From an uncultured Pelagibacteraceae bacterium (lineage in GTDB: Bacteria > Pseudomonadota > Alphaproteobacteria > Pelagibacterales > Pelagibacteraceae), in the NCBI GenBank assembly GCA_902587295.1, contig CACIKS010000006.1, forward strand, positions 1 to 48,826: a stretch of 48,826 bases of DNA, given 5' to 3'. Below are positions 36,039-43,313 of the stretch, in pieces (positions within the stretch are counted from its first letter, which is position 1; each line of letters starts with the position of its first letter). Position numbers and translations under genes: made by a program. Below the pieces are notes generated by a model. It saw only the letters and a program-made list of their open reading frames with translations, had not been told where the DNA came from and did not search any database.

Positions 36039-36345
36039 CAAAAAAGATGTTCTTTAAAAGATAAACTTAGGTTTAGGTATACCAATTTCTTTTTCTGAGA
36101 AAATTCTAGATTTAATTTTTCTTATTATACTTCAAGGTTTAAAGAAAAAAAACAAAGTTAAAATACATGGTTTTGGAACATTTAAAATTATAAATAAAAA
36201 AGAAAGACCTGGTAGAAACCCCAAAACTAAGCAGGAATACCTTATAAATGCAAGAAAAGTTATTACGTTTATTCCTTCTAAAGAAATAAAAAAAAGAATT
36301 AATGAAAAAAAAATAAAACTGTTTACAAAACTATTGGAAATGTAG
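36019..36345 (+). pseudogene. ihfA: integration host factor alpha subunit, interrupted by an in-frame stop
   Basis: The frame starting at ATG 36019 reads as IHF alpha over its whole length but contains TAA at 36055-36057 (codon 13). Before it is NISKKDVL, and after it KINLGLGIPISFSEKILDL, then KVKIHGFGTFKI, ERPGRNPKT (the intercalating-proline arm) and NARKVITFIPSKEIKKRI. Spacing on both sides aligns with E. coli IhfA without gaps, so the stop replaces one residue (Glu in E. coli) by substitution, not an indel. No ATG, GTG or TTG follows that could restart translation early. A second anomaly is the 9-A tract at 36305-36313, which extends the 3' end beyond KRINEKK. This may be a real lesion, read-through, or sequence error. 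Confidence 0.85.
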
Positions 36346-36353
36346 CAAAAGAG

Positions 36354-36665
36354 ATGTCCATAAAGACACATACATTAAGATTTTGGGAGAAAGAATTTAA
36401 GCAAATCAAACCCAAAATATTATTAGGTAAAAGAAGATATTATGATGATAATGCAGTAAAAATTTTAAAGTTGATATATGAGCTGCTAAAAAAACAAGGA
36501 TATACAATTGAGGGTGCAAAAAAACTTTTAAATTCAAGTTCCATTAAACTTGACGAACATTTATCTTCAGGTATAAAAAGAGAAAATTTTAAAAGTTCTT
36601 TAAAAGTAAGAGCTCAAAAAATTAAACTAATATTAAATAAAATTAAAGGATTAGATAATGGCTAA
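36354..36665 (+). CDS. MerR-family transcriptional regulator, 5' end out of frame
   Basis: From ATG 36354 the frame gives 103 residues: the second half of a MerR-type helix-turn-helix (THTLRFWEKEFKQIKPKI), wing (GKRRYYDDNAVKIL) and a short helical dimerisation tail. The first helix, VYKTIGNVAKEM, is encoded just upstream in the same frame (36321-36356) but lacks a usable start: the frame is closed by TGA at 36303. The expected ATG at 36302 is one base out of register because the A-run at 36305-36313 has nine A. With eight, ATG 36302 would give MKKNKTVYKTIGNVAKEM and an intact 120-residue regulator. As written, the DNA-binding domain is incomplete. It is normally encoded next to ihfA; its target is unknown. 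Confidence 0.8.
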   Translation: MSIKTHTLRFWEKEFKQIKPKILLGKRRYYDDNAVKILKLIYELLKKQGYTIEGAKKLLNSSSIKLDEHLSSGIKRENFKSSLKVRAQKIKLILNKIKGLDNG

Positions 36666-36849
36666 GAAAAGTTCGGTTAAAGTTAGATTGGTTCCTGAAA
36701 CAAAGCCGGATAGTCCTTTTTTCTACTACGTTAAAAAACCAACAAAAGGCGAAAAGGCAAAAGTTAAACTTAAAATGAAGAAGTATAATCCTTCAACAAA
36801 AAAACATGAAACTTTTGTTGAAAAAAAACTTCCTCCACATAGTAAGTAA
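36658..36849 (+). CDS. rpmG: 50S ribosomal protein L33
   Basis: A 63-residue L33. The family pattern is SVKVRLVPETKPDSPFFYYV, followed by a basic stretch and KKYNPSTKKHETFVEKKL. It lacks cysteines and is therefore the zinc-free form, like L32 above. It is slightly longer than the usual 55 residues because of an insertion near residues 28-37 and a short tail. The start overlaps the merR-like gene by 8 bases, ending 2 bases before the convergent chorismate mutase gene. Confidence 0.92.
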   Translation: MAKKSSVKVRLVPETKPDSPFFYYVKKPTKGEKAKVKLKMKKYNPSTKKHETFVEKKLPPHSK

Positions 36850-36851
36850 AT

Positions 36852-37133
36852 TCATTTTTTTTTAAAATTTTTATATTCGTACCTGACAAACTCACGAATC
36901 ATCGAAACCCATATACCCTTAGTAATTTGTACATCAATATTTTTTTTAATTGATTTATTTTTAATATTTTTTAAAATCATTTTTATTCTTTTTTTGTCTA
37001 CTATTTGATTTTTTTTTGTTTTATTTGATAAAATCTGTTCAACTAAAATACTTCTTTTTTTAATTATTTGCAGCATTTTATCATCCAGCTTATCCAATTT
37101 TCTTCTAATTTTTTTAATTTTTTTACTAATCAT
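36852..37133 (-). CDS. chorismate mutase, AroQ class (stand-alone)
   Basis: A 93-residue all-helical protein resembling AroQ-type chorismate mutases, which convert chorismate to prephenate for phenylalanine and tyrosine. The N-terminal helix IRRKLDKLDDKMLQIIKKRS matches the family IR..ID.ID..il.Ll..R. VDKKRIKMIL corresponds to the usual REe.iL, with the arginine kept. The C-terminal helix VQITKGIWVSMIREFVRYE is typical. It is extremely lysine- and isoleucine-rich. It diverges from ctaA with 50 bases between starts. Activity is likely but untested. Confidence 0.8.
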   Translation of the reverse strand: MISKKIKKIRRKLDKLDDKMLQIIKKRSILVEQILSNKTKKNQIVDKKRIKMILKNIKNKSIKKNIDVQITKGIWVSMIREFVRYEYKNFKKK

Positions 37134-37183
37134 AGCGACATAAATGTAATTAAAATCATTCCTAAATATTATATAACAAAATA

Positions 37184-38215
37184 ATGGAAATTATATTAAG
37201 AAAAGAATACACAAAATTTATTAATTATTGGCTATTAAGCTTATTATTTTTTATTGGATTAATAGTAATAGTGGGCGGACTTACGCGGCTAACTGACTCT
37301 GGTTTATCTATTACCACTTGGGATGTTGTTAAGGGAATTTTGCCACCACTAACTATGGAACAATGGCAGAATGCATTTAATCTATATAAAGAAATACCAC
37401 AATTTTATCTTTTAAATCAAAATATGTCTATCGAGGAATTTAAAGTCATTTTTTATTGGGAATATATTCACAGAATACTAGGAAGAATTTTAGGTTTATT
37501 ATTTCTCATACCTTTTATCTTCATTTATTTAAAAAAAATATTGAATAAAAAATATAATAAAAATTTATTTATTTTGTTCTTGCTTATACTTCTACAAGGA
37601 ACTGTTGGATGGTATATGGTTAAAAGTGGTTTGGTTGAAAACACAACAGTAAGTCATTATAGATTAGCAATTCATTTAAATTTAGCTTTTATATTGTTTT
37701 CAGCAATTTTCTGGTATTTTTTAAATATAAGATTAAAACAAAATAAATATTTTTTTCAATTTAAGACAAATAATATAATTTCTAAAGTATTTATTTTTTT
37801 AATATTTTTACAAATTACTTTTGGAGCATTTACATCTGGGTTAGATGCAGGGAAAATTTACCAGACATGGCCACTTATGAATAATTATTTTTTTCCTGAT
37901 GATTTAACTTTAAGCAATATTATGAATATTAAAATTTTTAATGATCCATCATTTGTTCAATTTATTCATAGGAAACTAGCCTATCTGATTTTTATATATG
38001 TATTATTAATGTCTTTTTTTGTTTTTTATAAAAAAGAGACACATATGTATAATTCAACTTTTTTTCTTTTATCAATGATTTTCATTCAGGTATTTTTAGG
38101 CATTATAACATTACTAAGCGGAGCTTATATTTGGATTGCATCATTACATCAAATTTCGACAATTTTTTTATTAATTTCATCAATATATTTTTATTATAAT
38201 TCATTAAAAGCTTAG
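37184..38215 (+). CDS. ctaA: heme A synthase (CtaA/COX15)
   Basis: Inner-membrane enzyme that oxidises the C8 methyl of heme O to a formyl group, making heme A for cytochrome aa3 oxidase. The 343-residue protein has eight predicted membrane helices. The N-terminal signature is GGLTRLTDSGLSITTWDVVK. Four conserved histidines are visible, in WEYIHRILGR, VSHYRLAIHLNLA, FVQFIHRKLAYL and IASLHQIS, as expected for the two heme sites. It belongs to the type without the cysteine pair in the first loop. It ends 47 bases before rplM. Confidence 0.95.
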   Translation: MEIILRKEYTKFINYWLLSLLFFIGLIVIVGGLTRLTDSGLSITTWDVVKGILPPLTMEQWQNAFNLYKEIPQFYLLNQNMSIEEFKVIFYWEYIHRILGRILGLLFLIPFIFIYLKKILNKKYNKNLFILFLLILLQGTVGWYMVKSGLVENTTVSHYRLAIHLNLAFILFSAIFWYFLNIRLKQNKYFFQFKTNNIISKVFIFLIFLQITFGAFTSGLDAGKIYQTWPLMNNYFFPDDLTLSNIMNIKIFNDPSFVQFIHRKLAYLIFIYVLLMSFFVFYKKETHMYNSTFFLLSMIFIQVFLGIITLLSGAYIWIASLHQISTIFLLISSIYFYYNSLKA

Positions 38216-38221
38216 TTTAGG

Positions 38222-38250
38222 TTGACAGATTAAATAATAACTTGTAATTA
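38222..38250 (+). promoter_or_regulatory. candidate promoter for rplM-rpsI
   Basis: A consensus -35 hexamer TTGACA lies at 38222-38227 in the 47-base gap between ctaA and rplM, a rare sequence in this AT-rich background. The region 17 bases downstream (38245-38250, TAATTA) is a poor -10 match. The resulting leader would be only a few bases long, and no Shine-Dalgarno is seen before the rplM ATG at 38263. The position upstream of a ribosomal protein operon fits a strong promoter. Confidence 0.45.
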
Positions 38251-38262
38251 TGCCCAAGTTTT

Positions 38263-38727
38263 ATGACGCCCTTTGCCAAAAAAAAAGAACTCAAAAACAA
38301 ATGGTACTTAGTAAGTGCCGAAGATGCTGTTGTTGGTAGACTGGCAGCATATATCTCTATAGTTCTTAGAGGAAAAAATAAAAGTCAATATAATCCTAAT
38401 CAGGACAATGGAGACTTTGTTATAGTTACAAATATTGAGAAAATTAAGTTTACTGGAAAAAAATTTAAAAACAAAAAATATTTTAGACACACTGGTCATC
38501 CAGGTGGAATTAAAGAGACAAATCCTTATAATTTAAATGAAAAAAATAAATCTCAGGATATTCTTAAATATGCGGTAAAAAGAATGTTGCCAGGAGGTCC
38601 TTTAGCTAAAAAACAATTAAGTAAACTTAAAATTTATTATGGATCAAAACATCCACATGATACACAAAATCCAATTGAAATTAAATTTTCAGATTTAAAT
38701 AAAAAAAATTCGATCAAAACAGTATGA
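38263..38727 (+). CDS. rplM: 50S ribosomal protein L13
   Basis: A 154-residue large-subunit protein. The N-terminus WYLVSAEDAVVGRLAAYISI matches the family W..vDA....GRLAs.ia. NGDFVIVTNIEKIKFTGKK, YFRHTGHPGG and AVKRMLPGGPLAKKQL are the conserved internal segments. Its stop overlaps the rpsI start by 4 bases (ATGA), the universal rplM-rpsI pairing. Confidence 0.97.
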   Translation: MTPFAKKKELKNKWYLVSAEDAVVGRLAAYISIVLRGKNKSQYNPNQDNGDFVIVTNIEKIKFTGKKFKNKKYFRHTGHPGGIKETNPYNLNEKNKSQDILKYAVKRMLPGGPLAKKQLSKLKIYYGSKHPHDTQNPIEIKFSDLNKKNSIKTV

Positions 38728-39170
38728 ACACAACAATTCTAGAGAGTTCTAAAAATAATAATCAAAAAATTAAACTTGATTTTAAAGAAAGTAAATATGC
38801 TACAGGAAGAAGAAAAAAATCTATTGCAAGAGTATGGGTAAAAAAGGGAACAGGTAAAATTTATGTAAATGGAAAGGAAATGAATAAATATTTTAAAAGA
38901 CCAGTCCATCAAATTTTAGTCGTTAGACCACTTCAAGAAATTAATGCACCCACAGATTATGATGTAAAATGTAATGTTAAAGGGGGAGGTTTATCAGGCC
39001 AAGCTGGTGCAATAATTCACGGTTTATCAAGAGCCTTGGTAAGTTTCGACACTTCATTAAAGAAAAGTCTCAAAAAAAATAAAATGACCACAAGAGATTC
39101 AAGAAAAGTTGAGAGAAAAAAATATGGGCGCAGAAAAGCCCGAAGAAGTTTCCAATTTTCTAAAAGATAA
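38724..39170 (+). CDS. rpsI: 30S ribosomal protein S9
   Basis: A 148-residue small-subunit protein with about 20 extra N-terminal residues, common in alphaproteobacteria. The core begins YATGRRKKSIARVWVKKGTG and continues with VKGGGLSGQAGAIIHGLSRA. The C-terminal tail ends RRKARRSFQFSKR, which reaches into the P site of the ribosome. It is translationally coupled to rplM. It is followed after 41 bases by the argC fragment. Confidence 0.97.
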   Translation: MNTTILESSKNNNQKIKLDFKESKYATGRRKKSIARVWVKKGTGKIYVNGKEMNKYFKRPVHQILVVRPLQEINAPTDYDVKCNVKGGGLSGQAGAIIHGLSRALVSFDTSLKKSLKKNKMTTRDSRKVERKKYGRRKARRSFQFSKR

Positions 39171-39211
39171 AACATTTATTTTCATTAGATATAAAAGTGA
39201 TATAAGGAATT

Positions 39212-39499
39212 ATGTCATCTAAAAAGATCAATATAGCTGTTATTGGGGCAACTGGGTACGTTGGTTTGGATTTGATAAAAATATTATCGAACCATCCAAA
39301 AGTTAATATCAAATATTTATGCGCACAAAAAAATATAGGAAAAAATATTCAGTTTTTCGACAAAAGAATTAAAAAGAAATTACCGAGAATAACAAAAATT
39401 AAAAATGTTAATTGGCATAGAATTGAAATTCTTTTTACCTCTTTACCCACAGGTTATTCGCAAGTATATCTTCTTACTCTGCCTTCTATTTTTTTATAA
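39212..39499 (+). pseudogene. argC: N-acetyl-gamma-glutamyl-phosphate reductase, N-terminal fragment
   Basis: The frame begins like ArgC, which reduces N-acetylglutamyl-phosphate in arginine synthesis: INIAVIGATGYVGLDLIKIL is the NADP-binding Rossmann motif, and IEILFTSLPTGYSQ at about residues 71-84 is the usual (D)vvF.aLPhG segment. After about codon 84 (around 39463) the homology stops, and 11 unrelated residues precede the stop at 39499. Those bases are the antisense of znuC. A normal ArgC has over 300 residues with a catalytic cysteine further on, so roughly three quarters is missing. The break is shared with the znuC fragment, pointing to a single join. Confidence 0.88.
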
Positions 39500-39672
39500 A
39501 TACCTAGTGCAATTTTCGCTGTAGTCGACTTACCTGATCCATTGGGGCCAATTAATGTAACTATTTCACCTTGTTTTATTTCTAATGAAACTTCTTTTAT
39601 TAATGCTTTATTATTTAAATAAAAGCTCGCATTTTCTACTTTTAAGAGAATTTTGTTATTTTTATTTTTCAT
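39454..39672 (-). pseudogene. znuC: zinc ABC transporter ATPase, N-terminal fragment
   Basis: The frame starting at 39672 gives 72 residues of an ABC ATPase like ZnuC: LLKVENASFYLNNKALIKEV, then the Walker A motif LIGPNGSGKSTTAKIALG, then KKIEGRVRRYT. It then runs into Cys-Glu-stop at the join with argC. The Q-loop, ABC signature, Walker B and H-loop are all missing from a protein of normally 230-260 residues, so it cannot be a working ATPase. Divergence from znuA through a Zur-like operator region supports ZnuC identity. No znuB is present in the window. Confidence 0.87.
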
Positions 39673-39696
39673 AATAAAACTCTTGATAAATAAAAT

Positions 39697-39709
39697 GTAA
39701 TATTATAAC
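39697..39709. promoter_or_regulatory. Zur-like operator, copy 1
   Basis: GTAATATTATAAC, a 13-base near-palindrome with one mismatch to the second copy, in the gap between the divergent znuC and znuA starts. Alphaproteobacterial Zur sites have a GTTATA-N-TATAAC-like core, so zinc-dependent repression of both directions is the likely function. The two copies are 17 bases apart centre to centre. Confidence 0.6.
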
Positions 39710-39713
39710 AAAC

Positions 39714-39726
39714 GTTATATTATAAC
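39714..39726. promoter_or_regulatory. Zur-like operator, copy 2
   Basis: GTTATATTATAAC is a perfect odd-length palindrome (GTTATA-T-TATAAC) 15 bases before the znuA ATG. It matches the core of the Zur box found upstream of znuA genes in proteobacteria. With copy 1 it would allow two Zur dimers to bind side by side. AAGGAG at 39732-39737, just downstream, is the znuA Shine-Dalgarno sequence. Confidence 0.7.
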
Positions 39727-39741
39727 AAATTAAGGAGCAAC

Positions 39742-40734
39742 ATGAAACGAACCCTATTTATTACATTATTTTTATCTATATTTTCTTTTAACAGCACAGT
39801 ATCTGCAGACGTTAAAGTAGTTACTTCAATTAAGCCAATACATTCTTTGGCTGCATACGTTATGGATGGTGTTGGAAAACCCAATGTAATAGTAGATGGT
39901 TATAATTCACCACACGGTTTTAGCTTAAAACCATCACATGCAAAAATGATTGAAAACGCTGATCTAATTATTTGGGTTGGTGAAGACTTAGAGGCATTTC
40001 TAGAAAAACCATTAGTTTCAATTGCAAAAAAAGCAACAAAAGTTGAATTAATGGATCTAAAAGGAATTAAAAAATTAAAATTTAGAGAAAAAAATATTTT
40101 TGAAGGTCACGATGATCACGGACATAAAAAAGATAAACACGATGATCACGGACATAAAAAAGATAAACACGATGATCATGGACATAAAAAAGATAAACAC
40201 GATGATCATGGACACGAAGGCCATGCTCACGGAGAACACGATCCGCACATTTGGTTAGACCCAATGAACGCCAAAGTGATTATTAAAGAAATTACAAATC
40301 AATTGGTTAAGCTTGATTCAGCAAACAGCGAAAAATATAAGGCAAATTCTAAAGAAGCTATTGCTGATATAGATGCTTTAACAAAATCTATTAAAAAAGA
40401 CTTAAATAAAAATTCAAGAGTTGTAGTATTTCATGATGCTTATCAATATTTTGAAAATAGATTTGGAATTAAGGTTTTAGGTGCATTAACTGTAAATACA
40501 GATGTATTACCTGGAGCTGAACAATTAGCTGAGATTAGAGAAGTTATTGAACATGAGAAAGTTAATTGTATTTTTTCAGAACCACAGTTTAATCCGTCAA
40601 TTATAAAAACAATTGCAAAGGATACAAATATTAAAACTGGTGTTTTAGATCCTTTAGGAGCAACTCTAGACAAAGGTAAAGGCATGTATTCAGAATTACT
40701 GAAAAATATGTCTTCATCCTTTAAAGGCTGCTAA
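39742..40734 (+). CDS. znuA: zinc ABC transporter substrate-binding protein
   Basis: Periplasmic zinc-binding protein of the cluster A-I family, 330 residues. The signal peptide is residues 1-22 ([10 protein letters not shown]). Metal ligands expected for ZnuA are in [13 protein letters not shown] (His), the [14 protein letters not shown] motif (His) and [13 protein letters not shown] (His). Between them is a His/Asp-rich loop made of tandem [10 protein letters not shown] repeats that probably captures or senses zinc. A strong AAGGAG precedes the ATG. The gene is intact even though its ATPase partner is truncated. Its stop overlaps the convergent ATPase gene by 4 bases. Confidence 0.95.
   Translation: MKRTLFITLFLSIFSFNSTVSADVKVVTSIKPIHSLAAYVMDGVGKPNVIVDGYNSPHGFSLKPSHAKMIENADLIIWVGEDLEAFLEKPLVSIAKKATKVELMDLKGIKKLKFREKNIFEGHDDHGHKKDKHDDHGHKKDKHDDHGHKKDKHDDHGHEGHAHGEHDPHIWLDPMNAKVIIKEITNQLVKLDSANSEKYKANSKEAIADIDALTKSIKKDLNKNSRVVVFHDAYQYFENRFGIKVLGALTVNTDVLPGAEQLAEIREVIEHEKVNCIFSEPQFNPSIIKTIAKDTNIKTGVLDPLGATLDKGKGMYSELLKNMSSSFKGC
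40108..40215 (+). repeat. 30-base tandem repeat encoding [10 protein letters not shown]
   Basis: Three full 30-base units (40108-40137, 40138-40167, 40168-40197) followed by a partial fourth (to 40215). Units differ only by a C/T change (GATCACGG to GATCATGG). Each encodes the decapeptide [10 protein letters not shown] in the metal-binding loop of ZnuA. Near-identity suggests recent unit duplication, so copy number may vary between strains. Confidence 0.93.
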
Positions 40735-41786
40735 TTTTTGATCCTATTTTTATTTGAGTCAAAGAAATAAACATTTTCTTTAGAGAATGATATTTGGGAA
40801 TGATTTTTATCAATATTGCTTGAAGTTTTTATTCTAAACTCTTGTCCATCCACAGACGAGTATATAATCTTATCAAATCCAAGATTTTCTATAAGATCAA
40901 TCTTAATTTTGGCTTTTATATCTTGAGAATTATCAGCCTTAATATGTTCAGGTCTAATTCCAAGATAAATATCATCATTAAATTTATAACCATTAAACTG
41001 GATATCGCTGTTAAAAATTTTAATTGTATTTCCATTTTTAATTTTTCCTTTATCAATTTTTAAAATATTCATTCTTGGAGACCCTATAAATTCTGCTACA
41101 AAAATATTATTTGGATTGTTATATATTTCATCAGGTGATCCGTATTGCTCCATTACGCCTTGATTTAAAATAACAATCTTGTCAGCTAAAGTCATAGCCT
41201 CTATTTGATCGTGTGTGACATAAATCATATTCGTGCTAAGTTTTTTATGAAGTTTTGAAATTTCTACACGCATTTCTGATCTTAAAGCAGCATCAAGATT
41301 TGAAAGTGGTTCATCAAACAAAAACAACTTAGGGTTTCTGGTTATTGCACGACCTATTGCCACTCTTTGTCGTTGTCCGCCAGAAAGTTGTCTTGGTTTT
41401 CTATCAAGAAGATCTTCAATTTGAAGAGTTTTTGCGGCATCTTTTACCTTTTTATCTATTTCATTTTTATCAAGTTTTTCATTCTTTAAACCAAAAGACA
41501 TATTTTCATAAACATTCATATGCGGGTATAAAGCGTATGATTGAAAAACCATAGCAATTCCCCTTTTAGATGGAATTAAATTATTAATTATTTTTTTATC
41601 TAAATGTATTTCGCCTTGATCAACTGACTCTAAACCAGAAATCATTCTTAAGAGGGTCGACTTTCCACATCCTGATGGACCAACTAAAACGATAAATTCA
41701 CCATGATTAATTTTAATGTTAAATTTATCTATTACTTTGTTTGTGCCAAATGATTTTTCAATATTTTTTAATTCAATAGTAGTCAT
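40731..41786 (-). CDS. ABC transporter ATPase, carbohydrate uptake (UgpC/MalK family)
   Basis: A 351-residue nucleotide-binding subunit for a CUT1-type importer. Walker A is [13 protein letters not shown] (about 36-48), the Q-loop is [12 protein letters not shown], the signature is [15 protein letters not shown], Walker B is [12 protein letters not shown], and the switch histidine is in YVTHDQ. The C-terminal TOBE/OB regulatory domain (from about residue 240, with LGIRPEHI) is typical of MalK/UgpC. It diverges from the binding-protein gene across a 156-base control region and presumably energises the two permeases at 43314-45756. MalK-family ATPases may be shared between importers. Confidence 0.93.
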   Translation of the reverse strand: MTTIELKNIEKSFGTNKVIDKFNIKINHGEFIVLVGPSGCGKSTLLRMISGLESVDQGEIHLDKKIINNLIPSKRGIAMVFQSYALYPHMNVYENMSFGLKNEKLDKNEIDKKVKDAAKTLQIEDLLDRKPRQLSGGQRQRVAIGRAITRNPKLFLFDEPLSNLDAALRSEMRVEISKLHKKLSTNMIYVTHDQIEAMTLADKIVILNQGVMEQYGSPDEIYNNPNNIFVAEFIGSPRMNILKIDKGKIKNGNTIKIFNSDIQFNGYKFNDDIYLGIRPEHIKADNSQDIKAKIKIDLIENLGFDKIIYSSVDGQEFRIKTSSNIDKNHSQISFSKENVYFFDSNKNRIKN

Positions 41787-41864
41787 ACAACTTCTGGTTT
41801 AACTTTAGACTTAAATTCATATTTATATTAGAAAATTAAAGTAATAGAAAAATTAATTGTCTTC

Positions 41865-41913
41865 TATAATTTTTTTATAGGTTTTCATTCTCGACAGATT
41901 TGGTAGGTTTTCA
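41865..41913 (+). promoter_or_regulatory. control region upstream of the sugar-binding protein gene: -10 candidate and direct repeat
   Basis: In the 156-base gap between the divergent ATPase and binding-protein genes there is a TATAAT at 41865-41870 inside a small inverted repeat (CTATAA...TTATAG). Two exact copies of TAGGTTTTCA lie downstream at 41878-41887 and 41904-41913, 26 bases apart. Such spacing suits a dimeric or tandem-bound regulator, perhaps controlling expression by substrate. A strong AGGGGG at 41933-41938 precedes the ATG. No regulator gene is adjacent. Confidence 0.4.
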
Positions 41914-41942
41914 CGTTAAAAATTAATTTATTAGGGGGATAA

Positions 41943-43265
41943 ATGAAGAAAATATTAATTTATCTTTTTGCATTCGCATTTTTGGCTAACTCTAGTTATG
42001 CCGGAATTACATTTTGGACGACTGAAGTACAGCCGGCTAGAATGGAAAAGCAAAAAGAAATGGCTAAAGCTTTTGAAGCCAAGTCAGGTATTAGCGTAGA
42101 AGTAATTCCTGTTGAAGAAAAAGATCTTGGTAAAAGAGCTACAGCTGCAGCGGCTGCAGGTGATCTACCTGATGTGATTTATCATACACTTCAATATGTA
42201 TTACCTTGGGCAGAAGCTGGGATATTAGATGTTAATGCTAACAACGCAGTTGTTAAATCTTTGGGCAAAGATACTTTTGCTCCAGGCGCACTTAACATGG
42301 CAAAAAAAGGTGGAAAAATCGCTGCTGTACCAGTTGATGGCTGGACACAGATGGTTGTTTACAGAAAAGATTTATTCAAAGAATTTAATCTTCAACCACC
42401 AACAAATTATGAAAACATTTCTAAAGCTGTAAAAGCTTTATCTAATGCTGACAGATTTGGATTCGTTGCCGCTACCAAAACAGATGAAAACTTTATGAGC
42501 CAGGTACTAGAACATGTGCTTTTAGCTAATGGAGTTAATTTTGTTAAAAAAGGTGGAACAAAAAAACAAGGTAAAGAACTTAAAAATGCTTTAATATTTT
42601 ACAAAGAGCTTGCTAAAGCGAGCCCTCCAGGAGAATTATTCTGGAAGCAATCTAGAGCACTTTACTTTGCTGGTAAAACACCAATGATTATTTGGTCACC
42701 ATTTATTATGGATGAATTAGCTGGTCTTAGAGACTCTGCTCCTCCAACAATAAATAGCGATCCTACATCACCGGAACTTGCATCAAAAACTGGATTCATT
42801 ACAAACTTTAGTGGACCAGATAATAAAAAAGGTGCAGCTTGGGCTGATGTTAGATACTTTGGTATTACTGCTGATGCTGATACTGACGAAGCTAAAAAAT
42901 TCATCGAATATTCAATGGATGAAGGTTACACAGCTACATTGTCTATCGCACCAGAAGGTAAATTTCCTGTAAGAAGAGGAAATGCTAGTGATCCAGCAGC
43001 TTTTACAAAAGCTTGGAGTAAACTTCCAGTTGGTGTTGATAGAAAGAAACCTTTAACAGAACTTTATTCTGGTGATGTTATTAATAACATTGTGGCAGGT
43101 TTAGATACTGCTAACAGATGGGGTGTTAAAGAAGGAGAACTTTCTAGAGCATCAAAAATCATTAATGCACAATTCTTAAATAGAATCACAAGAGAATTTA
43201 TTGATGATCAAATTTCAGCAGATGAAGCAGTTGATAAAATCAACGCTGAATTAGCTAAATTTTAG
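41943..43265 (+). CDS. extracellular solute-binding protein, family 1 (carbohydrate/glycoside ABC importer)
   Basis: Periplasmic receptor of the importer, 440 residues. The signal peptide ends at about residue 20 (ANSSYA/GITF). The mature start ITFWTTEVQPARMEKQKEMA followed by FEAKSGISVEVIPV and AAAAAGDLPDVIYH is typical of family 1 (CUT1) binding proteins for di- and oligosaccharides or glycosyl compounds. GGWTQ-like VDGWTQMVVYRKDLFKEF and the C-terminal FPVRRGNASDP fit. The very strong Shine-Dalgarno and the hairpin after the gene suggest high expression relative to the permeases. The ligand is inferred only from the hydrolase gene in the operon. Confidence 0.93.
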   Translation: MKKILIYLFAFAFLANSSYAGITFWTTEVQPARMEKQKEMAKAFEAKSGISVEVIPVEEKDLGKRATAAAAAGDLPDVIYHTLQYVLPWAEAGILDVNANNAVVKSLGKDTFAPGALNMAKKGGKIAAVPVDGWTQMVVYRKDLFKEFNLQPPTNYENISKAVKALSNADRFGFVAATKTDENFMSQVLEHVLLANGVNFVKKGGTKKQGKELKNALIFYKELAKASPPGELFWKQSRALYFAGKTPMIIWSPFIMDELAGLRDSAPPTINSDPTSPELASKTGFITNFSGPDNKKGAAWADVRYFGITADADTDEAKKFIEYSMDEGYTATLSIAPEGKFPVRRGNASDPAAFTKAWSKLPVGVDRKKPLTELYSGDVINNIVAGLDTANRWGVKEGELSRASKIINAQFLNRITREFIDDQISADEAVDKINAELAKF

Positions 43266-43277
43266 TAAAAATATTTT

Positions 43278-43312
43278 TAAAAAGCGGGTAATATAATATT
43301 ATCCGCTTTTTA
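43278..43312 (+). terminator. hairpin between binding-protein and permease genes (attenuator/partial terminator)
   Basis: A near-perfect inverted repeat: AAAAAGCGGGTAATAT pairs with ATATTATCCGCTTTTT around a single central base, with one G-U pair, ending in five T. It lies between the binding-protein stop (43265) and the permease ATG (43314), only 1 base before that ATG. Similar hairpins in other importer operons protect the upstream mRNA and reduce permease expression. Here it may also hide the permease start. Confidence 0.75.
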
Positions 43313-43313
43313 T

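Noticed and set aside
36019-36665. IhfA-MerR fusion made by programmed frameshifting at the A9 tract
   Set aside because: The A8 reading gives two normal separate genes with a stop/start overlap, the usual arrangement. A fusion would need a less usual explanation and would still meet the TAA at codon 13.
40082-40264. Antisense open frame with repeated [10 protein letters not shown]-like peptide
   Set aside because: It is the reverse strand of the ZnuA His-rich tandem repeat, with no Shine-Dalgarno, and its repetitive protein is a by-product of the sense repeat.
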